Assembly: GCF_000471905.2 (NCBI RefSeq) | Contig: NW_006498549.1 | Span: forward strand, 821,338-885,337 | Source: Amborella trichopoda | Lineage: Eukaryota; Streptophyta; Magnoliopsida; Amborellales; Amborellaceae | DNA length: 64,000 bases | Direction: 5' to 3' | Part shown: positions 41,801-53,559 of the stretch, one piece after another | Numbering within the stretch: position 1 is the first letter of the stretch | Layout of the letters: each line of letters starts with the position of its first letter | Position numbers and translations under genes: made by a program | The notes under the pieces: model-generated | The model's database searches: none | Seen by the model: the letters and a program-made list of their open reading frames with translations, nothing else | Told to the model about the DNA's origin: nothing

Positions 41801-42888
41801 AGTCTAGGAATCATGACCCATGATCATAGTAGAGCAAGGTCCAACCCTATGGCCTCAGCTTAGTCTAGATCTAGAGAACCTAGTCAATCCGAGAGGCATC
41901 GTCATAGTGCTCCCTCACAAATCATCCATAGCACTTGTGTCAATAAGCCTACTCTCGACCCACAAGCAGCCAAACTTAGCCGTCCAAGCTACCTTCACGG
42001 CCAACATTTAGAAGTCACGAGCCAACAGGTTGATAAGGTTCGTAACACCTTAAATAGTCAAGGGGTCAGGCCGGGGGCAATCCTCCAAGACATAGCGGTT
42101 AACCTCAAAATCGGTCAACACGACAAGAATAAGGCCCCGACCCAAATCTTTGAGTGAGCCGATCTCAACTGTATGTACCCTTATGGTCAATTAACAACCC
42201 AACATTCCAGTCTTGACAATCAGCCAGTTAGTGGGTGAGTGGCTTCACATACAACTAGGGAAAGTCTACCCGAACAACCCATCACTAGTAAAGATCAGGG
42301 TTTTGATCTAACTTGATATAAAGACAATCCTAAGGTGCATGCTTACTTTCAAGATCTGTTGAATAGAGGGTACACCATCCAGTGTAGTCAATCCGGGAAA
42401 GTCTGGTCAGAAGCTCAAGCCATGGGCTAAGTCCAATATTTTGGCTCAAACTAGGATGATCCTAGGGCAGTTAGCCTGCCAATCTAGCTCACTACTGACC
42501 AATGGTTTAGTTCTAACCATCACTCGAACCCAAGACTATCTAGAGGGCAGACTCCCTCTAGCAGTAGTCACGGAATTCCTTCACCCTTTCAGTCCAGTGA
42601 CGGGGCAAGAAAATACCCTAACCCTAGGGATAGATCATCCAACCAAGGTCAGAGTCAAGTAGACCTAGCCGTCCAAGGTCCAAGATCTAGTCATCATTGC
42701 AGCTTGAGTCGTCCATCCCAGTTAAGTGGTGATTCTATCTTGCAGGCCTCCTTGCGTGGCCAAGTTGTGCAACCTTCGAGTAATGGGAATACTCTGACCC
42801 AATTCAATTCGAGTGAGTCTACAAGCCGACAGCTGGCACATCAAGTTCAACACATTCGTCAGGCTCAGTCCTTGGGGTAACCCGCTGC
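41801..42888 (+). other. G5 region between repeats and gag
   Basis: Small frames at 41820-42011 and 42441-42662 have no recognised motif. The sequence is mostly non-repetitive and stop-rich. It may include the degraded N-terminal part of gag or a leader ORF. No promoter or RNA gene is seen. Confidence 0.35.
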
Positions 42889-43880
42889 ATGGACCCAACA
42901 GCAAGTTCATACGAGTCACATACCAACAAACAACAAACCATACAACCAAGCCAGCTCACAGCTACAACGATGGCTCAATCCGCTAGTACTAAAAACTTCC
43001 AAGACTCTTTAAATAAAATGGGAATATGGGATTTCTCAACTCCTAAATCTTACGTACAAGACGTGCTAAGACACCTAGAAGATCTACCAGTGGGTTTTTG
43101 TGATGCCACAGTTCATAAACAGATTTTCAGGGGAAGGAGATCCTGAGGCACACATCAACACCTACTTCTTGATGGTCCACACACTGCAAGACCAACCCAA
43201 CCAACTTAAGGTCATATTCTCGCATAGCGTATCAGAAGAACCCTTGATGTTGCACTGAAGATTCATGAACGATAACCCTCAAGCAACTCCTGATGAAATG
43301 TTCATGTAATTTTCCTCCCACTATAGTGGAGAAATGCTTAGACCCATCACCCTTGGTTAGTTAACTTCCATCAAACAGAAATCGGGTGAATCTCCTTCCC
43401 TCTTTATAACTAGATTCAAGGAGGCCGTTATGCGAGTCACTAAAACTCCACTCCCTGAAGCTGCAAAGGTAAGCTTGGCATCACGTTCTTCAGTATGGGG
43501 ACAGTCCATTACTCATTTAATGCTATTCTTAAAAGTGTATTGCGATATGAGCGACCAAACGAAGATAAGCCGCAGTTGAAAAACCTTCTCAAGAGGGAGA
43601 GGTGAACATGATCAAGAAAAGCAATTCATCTACAAATCATTCACAAGAAAAGACCAAAATTCATTCTACCACATGGAGAATGTAGACTTCCACACCAAGG
43701 GAATTCACTCCCATTGATGAGCCTATGATCGATGTCATGAAAAAGTTGCTTATGACAAGGCTCACAACAGCCAAGATTCTTCCTTCCCATGGAAGCAATA
43801 CATCTCGATGATGCGATTGGCATCAAATCTATGCCTATGGCACTGAGGAATGTCGAGCTTTCAGACATAAATTCCATATC
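42889..43880 (+). pseudogene. gag: G5 gag, broken
   Basis: Frame 42889-43146 begins MDPTASSYES and contains MGIWDFSTPKSYVQDVL. After a frameshift near 43130 the text becomes a recognisable gag: FSGEGDPEAHINTYFL-like, then TPDEMFM, a stop, and later KQKSGESPSLFITRFKEAV and MRVTKTPLPEAAK. These match the order of Ty3/gypsy gag (entry motif, core, C-terminal helix). Near 43720-43860 there is DRCHEKVAY-like text in the usual knuckle position, without a complete C-H-H-C set. Multiple stops and frameshifts. Confidence 0.55.
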
Positions 43881-44075
43881 TCATCGATAACGGCATGATA
43901 AGTGTCGAAAAGGAAGGTGTTGACAGCAAATAATAATCAGAAACTCTAAATGTCTTGATAAAGGATATTAGTGTCAATCTGATTAACTCAAGAGAATTAC
44001 AAGTTGTGCCCAAACCCAAAAAACATCCACAAAGGCCTTGGAGCACTAGAAAAAATCAGTTGGAAAATCCAATAG

Positions 44076-45159
44076 ATGAAGAAAAAAGCGAGCATAACCT
44101 CACCCCAAGAGTTAATGACTAAGGATACTCAAGATCAAAGTAGTAAGGATGATCTTAGCTACAAGTCCATAACCGAAGAAAGGGGCATCACATATGGAAT
44201 TCCAGTCCAAGATACACCCCCAAAAGTGGTACAAGAAATCCCCATCATCGAGAGTCACACTAAGGCATATAAAACTTTCAACCCGTACTTCCAAGTTAAT
44301 ACAATAAATGGTTCATACGTGTGTGGTAACGAATCAAACTCGCAAGAGCAATATAAACTCAAGCGTAAGCTCAACTCAGGTCTTAAAGCTATGGACTCCC
44401 AAGCCCATGACGGCAAGAAAAACCTTAATTCTTGAACAACAACTCATGAGGGGGCAAATGTGCAAGTGCTAAAAGGAAGCTCTTCACCCCAAAACCTTGA
44501 CGACCTACTTAAGTGGGCTCAATATGATGAGGACGATGTGTTAGAAATTGATGTGATTAACGAGAAGGGATCATCTTCCAAACAAGGAGACCCCAAAGTC
44601 TCTTATTCTGCTTCCAAACAAGGGGCCAGTACCTCAAATATCAAAAGAATATGAACCTTTGGAAATTCTAAGGGGCCCACCTGAGCCACCTTCACCAGAC
44701 TTCTTGGCCAATCCACCTATATGGGATGAGAAGCCAAGCTTACAAGATTTAACCAAGTCACCTCTCGAGGTGAACCCAGTTATGGATGATGGAGAAGCAA
44801 AGAGCTCAAATTTGATTATTCTCAAGGATTTGACATCTTCACTAGAGTTGATAGAGCTCGAACCTCTGGAAATTCTTAAGAGCCCACCTGGGCTACCTTC
44901 ACAAGAGTTCTTGAATGATCCACCAATCTGGGATCAAGAATTGGATATTGAAAATCAGACCATGTTACCTCCTCATGAGGCAGGCTCTTTAAAAGTCATT
45001 AACGACATGAGCACAACTCTGATAACCGGAGCACCGCCATATCAAGAGAATTCATCCTGTATAGAACAAGTTCACAATGGAACAGAAAGCCCTGCAGGGG
45101 CAACCCCATCAAAATATTCAATAAGGGCAAACTCCTCTCATGAAGAGGATACAACATGA
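44076..45159 (+). pseudogene. G5 post-gag acidic ORFs with a 69-codon repeat
   Basis: Frames 44076-44435, 44460-44654 and 44659-45159 (166 codons) lie in tandem and are acidic, Ser- and Pro-rich, without recognised domains. In the last, LEILRGPPEPPSPDFL then NPPIWDE recurs 69 codons later as LEILKSPPGLPSQEFL then DPPIWDQ. The DNA copies start at 44656 and 44863. The duplication is in frame, hinting that the segment was translated when it arose. This is where a gag-pro linker would be. No protease motif was found. Confidence 0.45.
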
Positions 45160-46407
45160 GCAACTAATGACATTGAACCCTTCTCTGTTGACTTCCAACA
45201 TGTCAACTCAATCACTCTTTTGGAGCGAGAGTCTCACCTAAGCTCGAGCACTGAAAAGGATTCTATCATTGAGTTATCCTCCGAAAAATAATTCGAAATT
45301 TACAATGAAAAGGATTACCGAAATAGAGTTGAGTGATTACTCACCCCTTGCAAATAATCAAATGAGGCATTCATGATTCATACTTCAAAAGGCATTAATG
45401 CCTAATATGTAACATGAAGTACTCCATTAACAGGAAAACCATGATGAGCCTATCCGTCCATACCGAAGGCTAAGAGATTTGGAAATTGAGAGTGATATTT
45501 AGTCCCAAACTCAAGGTCCAAGTAGAGCAGTTTAAAGGAAAAGTTAAAAAAAAATTTAACAACCATTGTCAAAGAGATTTTGGATGCCAACTTGGGTCAA
45601 GGGAATTCAGAGAAAGACCAATATGAGAACCTCCATGCCACTTGGAGGAGGAAAAGATGATCGAATTCTTACATGAACTTAAGGCGAATTGCTAAAAAAA
45701 AGAGGAGCACCTTTGACTCTTCTCCCTCATCCTCCTCTACCATATTCATTGTTCTATTATTCAAAATAAAATAAAGAAAATCTGCTGGGCTAAAAATTCG
45801 AAAGGAACCACAAGCGCTGGAAAAAAGGCTATAGGTCTGAACACCCAAAAGTAACCCAGAGTAAGAAAAAAAAAAAATAATCGTTGGGCTGAAAATCTGA
45901 AAGGAATCCCAAGCGTTGAAAAAAAGGCTACCGGGTTGAACACCCGAAAGGGACCCTGGGGCAATGAGAAACTCCTTCCTTCTACTCTCCAAAGTCTCTT
46001 CTCTCTAAACATTTTCTCTACCTCCCCCTAAGTAAAAGTGGTGTTAAAAGAAAATCAACAAGCGGAATATTGTTAAGGACATAGATCATCTGCAACTTCG
46101 AAAGGTGAGTGGTGGAGGAACGAAATCGAAAATCCAAAGAGATTCTGAACACCCAAGGACAGTGTCTTGTATTTTCAAGACTTTGTTTCGCTCGAAACTC
46201 TAGATAACTCTCCTTGAATTACAACACAAGTGCTGAGGTTAGAAGATAAAGAAATACTTAATGATTCCTCATCCCGAAGATTCAAGCAGGGACCCAATAC
46301 ACTCACATAGAGTCTACCAAAGGGGTCACAATGTGATTAAACTGTAAGACCTACATTAAAAGAAAACCACCCCCCAACAGGGCCAGAAAGAAAATATATA
46401 TATATAT
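45160..46407 (+). other. G5 3' internal region before the gap
   Basis: No gene is supported. A 99-bp tandem duplication lies at 45775-45972. Polyadenine runs occur at 45546-45556 and 45865-45877. The minus-strand frames 45992-45669 and 46012-45761 are the duplication read antisense. A short TA repeat (46396-46407) runs into the gap. Confidence 0.45.
45775..45972 (+). repeat. 99-bp tandem duplication in G5
   Basis: CTGGGCTAAAAATTCGAAAGG near 45786 recurs as TTGGGCTGAAAATCTGAAAG near 45885, followed in both by AAGCGCTGGAAAAAAGGCTA or AAGCGTTGAAAAAAAGGCTA and GAACACCC. Confidence 0.7.
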
Positions 46408-46629
46408 NNNNNNNNNNNNNNNNNNNNNNNNNNNNNNNNNNNNNNNNNNNNNNNNNNNNNNNNNNNNNNNNNNNNNNNNNNNNNNNNNNNNNNNNNNNNN
46501 NNNNNNNNNNNNNNNNNNNNNNNNNNNNNNNNNNNNNNNNNNNNNNNNNNNNNNNNNNNNNNNNNNNNNNNNNNNNNNNNNNNNNNNNNNNNNNNNNNNN
46601 NNNNNNNNNNNNNNNNNNNNNNNNNNNNN
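46408..46629. other. Assembly gap (222 N)
   Basis: An unresolved run of N, flanked on the left by a TA dinucleotide repeat and on the right by ATATAAAATAAAA. The gap probably falls in a TA-rich microsatellite. A nominal open frame crossing it is meaningless. Confidence 0.95.
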
Positions 46630-47362
46630 ATATAAAATAAAAACTTCACAGTCGTATGAGTATAATTGCTGACTACACCGTCCATCGCTGCATGACGTTA
46701 AACTGCTTAGAGGGCTCTATGGTTGCAGGAGTTTAAATTTCTAACCAACCTTGTTTTTCGAAATATCTTCCTCTTTTTTAAATTTTCATTATATGTCTTG
46801 TGTTTTCAAAAAATTTAATTTCTTTGTTAAATCATAACTTGTCCTTGCTCCGGGTTCTATATCAAATCTCCCCCTATCTTCAAATTTTCTAAAGCATCTT
46901 TTAAAGCAAAGGAGCTAACACCCGTACATGATGAGTACCTCGATTGTCGTGTTGCTACCTCGTCTAACATTTCGGATTCTGTCAAACAAGTCTCTTCCAA
47001 TAGAAAGCCTTTCATATAGACAGCCTTAGGAAACCCTAAGTAGATCAAAGAAGATGCCAAGGTTAAAAAAAATTTAACTACAAAACCCCTGAAGTTAAGT
47101 GGCATGGCAAGAAAATCCAACTCGAGTTTCAAGCTTGTGTAACTCATCGACATCTCATACTAAGGAGGAAAAATGCCCTAGGTGGGTGAGCTTGACGAGC
47201 GCAATGACTTGGAGGGATAGTTGGTGTGCCCTCTGACCACGTGACCTCATGAAGAAAACTTTGACGTTCACCTACCCCTCGAAGGACATAGAATACCAGA
47301 GTGTCTACTTCTTTGCCACTCACATGTCCTTCGAAGGACAAGGAGTGTCAAAGAGGGGCAAC
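46630..47362 (+). other. G5 3' internal region after the gap
   Basis: Minus-strand frames 47153-46857 (98 codons) and 47341-47144 (65 codons) overlap and have no recognised motif; an antisense extra ORF is possible but unsupported. A perfect 16-base palindrome TGTCCTTCGAAGGACA lies at 47325-47340, 22 bases before the LTR. The PPT-like AAGAGGGGCAAC occupies 47351-47362. Confidence 0.45.
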
Positions 47363-48149
47363 TGTAGATATCCCATTTTAAATCTGGAAAATTTTGTGGT
47401 TTCCTGAACCCTAAGGATCACACTTAACCTAGTAAACCCATTTTTTTGGATAAGTATGTGTTGGCAATCTGAGTATATCCTCCCCAGCAGATTTTGACCC
47501 CTATAAACCCTCTTTTGGTGGTCATTTGAAGGGAGGGAGACCAAACCCTAGGAGAGAGCAGATAGAGATAAAAAATCTAAGAGACCAGAACCCTAGGGAA
47601 GAGAATAGATAGAGATCAGAGAGAAAAAAAATAGAGAGAGTTACACGACAGAAGAGAAAAATCTAGAAATTGCTTCAAGAACCCGAGCCTCTTTAAAGAA
47701 AACCTAGACCTAGGACACAACCACCCTAGATCTACCCTTAGGGCACAACCACCTTTCTTCAACCAAAGACTTTCTCGTGAACATCCAACTCAGAGAGACA
47801 AAAGAGGACCGGTTCTGATACGGGCGAGCCCCAAAAGGCTCGGGAGTCCCAGGCCATTAGGCCCGGTTCGGTATCGTTTCCAACTCTTTTATTATTTATT
47901 TTTTACTTTTATTTCATTTTAATTAGATTAGATTAGTTTTTAATGCTTTTTATTTTGTGTTTCATTTTTAGATCAATGCTAGCGCTGCCACTGATCTAAG
48001 AACAGATCCACTCGTTCTGGGCGGATCTAGCCTCATATCGAAATTCTATTTTCCCCACATTCTCTATCATCTGTTTTTAAAATCAATTTGTGGTGTTCAG
48101 ATCTGAGGGATCTTCCTCTGAAGATCTCTTTGATTTTGCACCATAAACA
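47363..48149 (+). mobile_element. G5 3' LTR
   Basis: 787 bases, TGTAGATATCCC at the start and CACCATAAACA at the end, collinear with 37660-38462. CTATAAACCC lies at 47501-47510. The 5-mer ATTTC follows directly. Confidence 0.85.
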
Positions 48150-48154
48150 ATTTC

Positions 48155-48540
48155 TCATAAGATACGGATCGGCATATTCCTTCTCGAGCCGCCTTTAGTA
48201 GTTCTGATTGACTCATATACTCAGACACATATGAGTCATTTATGAAAACAAACAAGATATGCCTTGCACACATATTCTTATGCTTCCACTCAACGTATGC
48301 AGCTCTTGTAGCCAGAGATGCATCGATTTAAGGATTGGAAGGACAATGCTCAGTAAGTACCTCATACAAACCCTCCTCATAAAGTACATAGTCAATCTTA
48401 CACTTTCATGAGGAGTAATTTGTCCCATCAAACCTTTCAGTCTGTAGGATCTCGAAGATTAAATTGCGTGCAACTATAATTATTGTCTCAAACAAAAAGA
48501 AAGACTTGATTAAAAGAAATAAAACCAACCTACTGGCAGC
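48155..48540 (-). pseudogene. gag: C6 copia gag, N-terminal portion
   Basis: The minus strand reads NLIFEILQTERFDGTNYSS-like text near 48470-48415, then VLYEEGLYEVLTEHCPS-like text and further gag sequence up to 48155, which is typical of the beginning of a Ty1/copia gag. The frame continues at 37654 on the other side of G5. Stops are present near 48420 and 48330. It starts just downstream of the primer-binding site. Confidence 0.7.
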
Positions 48541-48551
48541 AAGAAACTTAA

Positions 48552-48563
48552 GCTTTGATACCA
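48552..48563 (-). other. C6 primer-binding site, initiator-Met type
   Basis: TGGTATCAAAGC on the minus strand, one base off the common plant copia site TGGTATCAGAGC, located one or two bases after the LTR end (CCAACTTTCA). Confidence 0.75.
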
Positions 48564-48564
48564 A

Positions 48565-49844
48565 TGAAAGTTGGGGTGAACTAGCATGGTATACGCAATT
48601 TTTAATTTTTCTCTTTTATACTAACTAAAACACTTACATAGATCCAAATACAATAAAATAAAATAAAAATAAATACAAAATGAGGTTTCCATTTACTACC
48701 ACTAATAAAAACTCTATTATTCAATAAACAAAATTACATAAACTCTTGGGAACAAGAAAACACAATACTGCAAAGCATAAAGTAAATTGCCAAAAGATTA
48801 CCTCAACTGGATTTTGCACACACTACTCTGGATTTCCTCCTCCAATGACGCACATGATCAATGGTCTTTCTCAGAACTTCAAAATATGAGAAACCTTAGG
48901 TTAACAACTCTTTCAAATCAAAGAGCAAAAGGTCGAACAAAACTAGGCCTCAATGCCTACACTATGTGGGGCATGCCCCTTTCTTAGGCACTTAAGGTTT
49001 GAGGCATGGCCCTCTTTACTCTTAAATTATTTTTTTAGCTATAAGAGAGGCAAAAGAGAGATGAGAGATCATATCTATAAGAGAGGGGCGTGTGGCCTCT
49101 TTAGGGGGGGGGAAGAGAGAGAGAGAGAGAGATATTAAGGTGTAGAGAACAATAGATCCTATAAAGCCTATTTATAGATTTTCTCTAGAGTTAGGGTTTC
49201 TTAGGGTTAACCATAATTATGTACAATAGATCCAGACTATTGATCATAAGAGATCTGTGGGGACAACATAGCATTACAATCTTTAGATCAGCCATTATGA
49301 TTAAAAAGAATTTGCTAGAGTCTTATCTTTCAGTATTCTTAGCCTAATCCCATTAAATATTGTATATTCTTGTTATTTCCATATTTTTCTTACACATGCA
49401 TTTTTTGAAAATCAAATCACTTAATGGAATATTTAAAATACTAAAATTTTAGTTTTAGACCATTTATAAATCCATTTTGAGAAAATAAAATATCCAGAGA
49501 CTTCTAAAAAAAACATTTTATTAATCTCGAAAAAAATGATATCAAATTAATAATTTTTAATTTAAATTGATGATATTTAAATCCAACTATATGGAGAAAA
49601 TATGAAATTCGTTGAAGCACTTCGTCTTCTACTGTGGACTATAATCCACAATCACTTCCTCAAACTAATCCATCAGTTCTCAAGACCCATAGTCTATTGC
49701 AAGGGTTCATAATTGGGCTACCAAAGTCAGCCAGTAGGTGATGGGATACAATCTTAATCTATGGACTACAGGTTCCCCTTATGAACAAGTCCAAAGTCAC
49801 ACAGACCTGGTGCACACAACTCTATGGTGCATATGGGGATTATC
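48565..49844 (-). mobile_element. C6 5' LTR, part 1
   Basis: The segment aligns with most of the C8 LTR (61113-62690), sharing for example AAAACTAGGCCTCAATGCC, the GA run and the CTTTAGATCAGCCATTATG phrase. A minus-strand TATAAATAGG lies at 49177-49168, followed in element sense by the GA/CT run (49106-49132). The LTR is interrupted at 49845 by G7 and continues at 57663. Frames at 48787-49138 are chance openings. Confidence 0.75.
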
Positions 49845-50408
49845 TGTCACACCCCAAGTTTTATAACACTAAAATTCCTGAGATGTGACAGTCTATTCAT
49901 AAAGAACAAAATAAATTTGAAATTTTTACTATATATTGCTTCAAAACAAAAGTTTCCATTCAGGAACTTTCAGAATTGTACAAAGTCTATTTTACAGCTT
50001 ATAATAACATGAGGATCTAGATATATACAACTTTGATAAAACAAAAGTTACAAAAGCGAATTTATTCATGACTACAAACTTTTACCAAACTATTCCTGCA
50101 GCACATACGAACAATACGGCGGCGATTACTCTGAAAAATTTCACAATAGCTTGATGAGTTTGGCTACTCAGTAAGTGACCATCATTATTCTTAAAAATCA
50201 GGGCTAGAAAATGTAAATATTTTCTAAAATAACGCATATTAAGATGAATTTCAACGTATTGATTTCATGCTATTAGACAGATTCATTTCTGATCTTACAC
50301 ATATCCTGTATTCTTTATTAGACAAAGCAAATAAGCATGATACATAAACCATATGTACACGATTCATATCAAGATCAACATTAAGTATCAGAAATAAAGA
50401 AACAATCA

Positions 50409-50845
50409 TTCACAACCATAGAAATCCTGTAGTACGCATTCACAACAACAAAAGTCCTGAGGTAAGTATTCACAATAACAAAAGTCCTGCGGTCAGCATT
50501 CACAACAACAGAAGTCTTACAGTAAGCATTCACAACAATAGAAGTCCTGCAGTAAGCATTCACAACAACATAAGTCCTGCAGTAAGCATTCACAACAACA
50601 CAAGTTCGGCAATAAACATTCACAACAACGAAAGTCCTGAAGTAAGCATTAACAACAAAAAAAGTCATGTAGTAAGCATTCACAACAACAGAAGTCTTGC
50701 AGTAAGCATTACAACAACGGAAGTCCTGTAGTAAGCATTCACAACAACACAAGTAAGCATTCACAATAACAAAAGTCCTGCAGTAAGAATTCACAATAAC
50801 GGAAGTCCTACAGTAAACATTCACAACAACAAAAGTCCTGCAATA
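50409..50845 (+). repeat. G7 LTR array 1 (about 30 bp), 3' LTR copy
   Basis: About 14-15 units with the core GTCCTGCAGTAAGCATTC followed by ACAACAACA. Units differ by single substitutions, and a few are truncated (for example near 50752). The matching array in the other LTR (55163-55705) has about 18 units. Confidence 0.85.
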
Positions 50846-51207
50846 GAAGCACTAATACCGGGTCCAAGGTTAAAACTTCTACCATCCCGCAGTGAGAAGC
50901 ACCACCGACAAGTAAATCCATTGTGTAGTGCCTCACACACGCACACAACCCTAGCGTGCATTAGAGCTTTTGATAGACACTAGCCTTGCAAGACATGACC
51001 CTCTCATGTGCCCTCCTAGCAAGAGAGCGTTACACTATCAAAGTGGTCCCAATGAGTTGTGCCTCACACAGATATTTGGGGGTGCGACCACCCAAACACA
51101 CATACTCCTAACTCTCATCCTATCATAGAGATTTAGGGAAAAGTCACAATGTCGTCATAAATATCTCATCTGATCATAAAAGAGGTATGTCTCTATGCGC
51201 TCATGTC
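50846..51207 (-). other. G7 LTR spacer between arrays 1 and 2
   Basis: Single-copy within the LTR, with the counterpart at 55706-56067. It contains CTACCATCCCGCAG and CCTCTCATGTGCCC phrases. No gene or promoter motif was recognised. Confidence 0.5.
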
Positions 51208-51445
51208 TTATCAATAGCATGTTACCCTGCACACATATCTTATCCAAAGCATATTGCCTTGCACACATATCTTATTAGAAGCATTACCATGCACACATAT
51301 CTTATCAGAAACATGTTGTCATGCATACATATCTTATCAAAAGCATAAGGCCCTACACACATATCTTAATAGAAGCATGTTACCATGCACACATATCTTA
51401 TCAAAAGCATGTTGTGATGCACACATATCTTATCAGAAGCATGTC
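51208..51445 (+). repeat. G7 LTR array 2 (about 33 bp), 3' LTR copy
   Basis: Seven units with the core GCACACATATCTTATCAG and a variable GAAGCATGTTACCAT-type linker. Counterpart 56068-56305. Confidence 0.85.
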
Positions 51446-51654
51446 TCATATATAATCACAAGAAACATCAACATTTATATGCTATTCATATAGTCACAAA
51501 GGTCATCAATATGTCATACTATAAATTCAAAAGACTTTATTATGCCAATTACAGGCCATATAGTAATGTAGTAGGTATCAGGCAATAATAATATCGTATT
51601 TTCTAAGTATTCTTTAATTTATTAAGAAGAATTCACATGAAGCAATTCATAGTA

Positions 51655-51780
51655 ATTACTTGCACATAACAGTTACACATAACATTTGCACATAACACGT
51701 GCACATACACTTGCACATAGCACTTACACATGACAATTGCACAAAACACATATAACACTTGCATATAACATTTACAGTAT
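51655..51780 (+). repeat. G7 LTR array 3 (ACTTGCACATAAC), 3' LTR copy
   Basis: About nine short units of 12-17 bases: CTTGCACATAACAG, TTGCACATAACACG, TGCACATACA and so on. Counterpart 56526-56670, slightly longer. Confidence 0.7.
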
Positions 51781-52340
51781 CTAAGATTTATGCTGCAATT
51801 GTTATAGTTAAATACATAACTATGGAAAACTTACAGTTTCGAAATATTACAATTAAATGCAGAAATATCTCTTGGAGTAATACAGAAATAACAGTTTTTT
51901 AATTAAATGCAGAAATATATCTGGGATTATTATATAAATATCAGTTTTCTTCAAATAATGATTGTACCTGAAAAATGAAGCCACTTACACATAAAACTTA
52001 CGGTATCTAAAATTCCTAACAAAAACCGAAAATATTACGATTTTATTGGAAGCGACAATATCAGTTTTCAAATAACTATTTTACAAAAAAATGATATCAC
52101 TTACTTATATGTTATTTTGACATGGATGTGTTGCTACTCTCAGCTTCTTGTACTCTTCTCTATTTGGTAAATCACTCTTTAAATTTCGTCTCTCTCAGAC
52201 TCTCCAACATAAAACACGAAGTCAGACATTAATCATTGTAGCACGTTCACATCTAACCCCACATTTACACACTCTCGAAAACAATTCAATTCACAGTTCA
52301 CTGTTGCATCCTAAATATTAGTTGTCTCTCTCTCATCATC

Positions 52341-52534
52341 TAAAGAAAGATATATTCATTGACTAATGAAAGCAAGGAGGCATAAAAACAAAATGCAAGG
52401 GTAAATAGCATACTAATATCGTGAACAGTAAAACCTCTAAAGAAAGATATATTCATTGACTAATGAAAGCAAGGAGGCATAAAAACAAAATGCAAGGATA
52501 AATAGCATACTAATATCCTGAATAGTGAAACCTC
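52341..52534 (+). repeat. 97-bp tandem duplication, only in the G7 3' LTR
   Basis: TAAAGAAAGATATATTCATT at 52341 recurs at 52438 and the two copies are nearly identical over 97 bases. The 5' LTR has a single copy (around 57185-57280), so the duplication arose after insertion. Confidence 0.85.
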
Positions 52535-53026
52535 TTTGTAAAAGGGACCTTGATGAGCCATGAGGCAATATAGCCTAAAGCACCAGTTACGCACACAACC
52601 TCCCGTGCATTCTTCTCTCTCTAACTTCAATTCTAAACTCTACACGATACAGTGAAGATGAAAACCCTATAAATTTATTCATGCCCTAAATTGAATTTAT
52701 ATTCATAACCTCATGCTCGATGAACCAAATCCACTCTTTAGAGAGAGAAAAAGAGAGAAAACCCTTAAAGATTATAAATTTCATAAAAAAAGATGTCTCA
52801 CAAATGAGTCGCCACATAAGAGGTGGTAAAAATAAAACCAACCTCCTCATGTAAAAGCAAGTGATGGTGGACCTAAGGTTCACCTAAATACAAATGAACC
52901 ATCCACATTTTTAACCAATAGTTATTTAGCAACAATTTTGAAGCAAAAAGCTAACATGCTCAAGCTCAGTACTATCAGAACTTGCAATCTAAGCTAGCTA
53001 GTTGTAAGCATTTTGTTTTATTGAGT

Positions 53027-53123
53027 TATTATTATTATTATCATGTTATTATTATTGTTATTATTATTGTTATTCTTGTTATTGTTATTATTATTATTGT
53101 TATTGTTATTATTATTATTATTA

Positions 53124-53191
<68 letters not shown>

Positions 53192-53389
53192 CATTACTAT
53201 CGTTATTATCGTTATTATTGTTACTATCGTTATAATCGTTATTATCATTATTATCGTTATTATCGTTATTATCGTTATTATCATTATTAATGTTATTATT
53301 GTTATTATCATTATTAATTTTATTATTGTTGTTATTTTATTTTTTTTATTTTTTTATTATTATTTTATTTTTATTATTATTTTATTATT

Positions 53390-53440
<51 letters not shown>

Positions 53441-53500
53441 TTATTGTTGTTATTATGATTATTATTATTATTATTATTTATTATTACTTTTTATTTATTT
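53027..53500 (+). repeat. Long TTA/ATT microsatellite
   Basis: About 470 bases of TTA repeats with interspersed GTT and CGTTAT variants (for example TATCGTTATTATCGTTATTA near 53245). The other LTR has a short TTATTA/TTGTTG tract (57580-57662). The expansion is part of the reason the two LTRs differ in length. Confidence 0.95.
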
Positions 53501-53531
53501 GTCAGTTTCAAAAAATTGTAGGGTCATCACA

Positions 53532-53543
53532 ATCTCCCCCCTT
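53532..53543 (-). other. G7 polypurine tract
   Basis: Minus strand AAGGGGGGAGAT, directly before the LTR start TGTGATGACCC. In a retrotransposon it primes plus-strand DNA synthesis. Confidence 0.7.
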
Positions 53544-53559
53544 AAAGAAATTTAGTCAT

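Larger units (their letters stand above)
37655..48154 (+). mobile_element. G5: non-autonomous gypsy-like LTR element in C6 gag
   Basis: Two LTRs (37660-38462 and 47363-48149), a Lys-type primer-binding site (38466), a leader, a broken gag (about 42890-43620), further acidic ORFs (44076-45159) and no visible RT, RNase H or integrase. A PPT-like AAGAGGGGCAAC precedes the 3' LTR. Flanking 5-mers are TTTTC (37655-37659) and ATTTC (48150-48154), a target-site duplication with one mismatch. Removing the element and one 5-mer restores continuity of the C6 gag frame, which independently confirms both borders. The 222-N gap lies inside it. Confidence 0.85.
49845..53531 (-). mobile_element. G7 3' LTR
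   Basis: 3.69 kb with minus-strand start TGTGATGACCCTAC and end CTTGGGGTGTGACA. Contains three tandem arrays (50409-50845, 51208-51445, 51655-51780), a 97-bp duplication (52341-52534) and a very long TTA-type microsatellite (53027-53500). All open frames here (for example 50824-50381, 51254-51493, 53018-53583) are repeat translations. Confidence 0.8.

Noticed and set aside
46356..46685. 109-codon minus-strand frame
   Set aside because: It passes through the 222-N gap, so its content is unknown.
50409..50845. CRISPR-like look of the 30-bp regular repeats (also 55163-55705)
   Set aside because: The units follow one another without unique spacers, lie in both LTRs of a plant retrotransposon and have no cas genes nearby.
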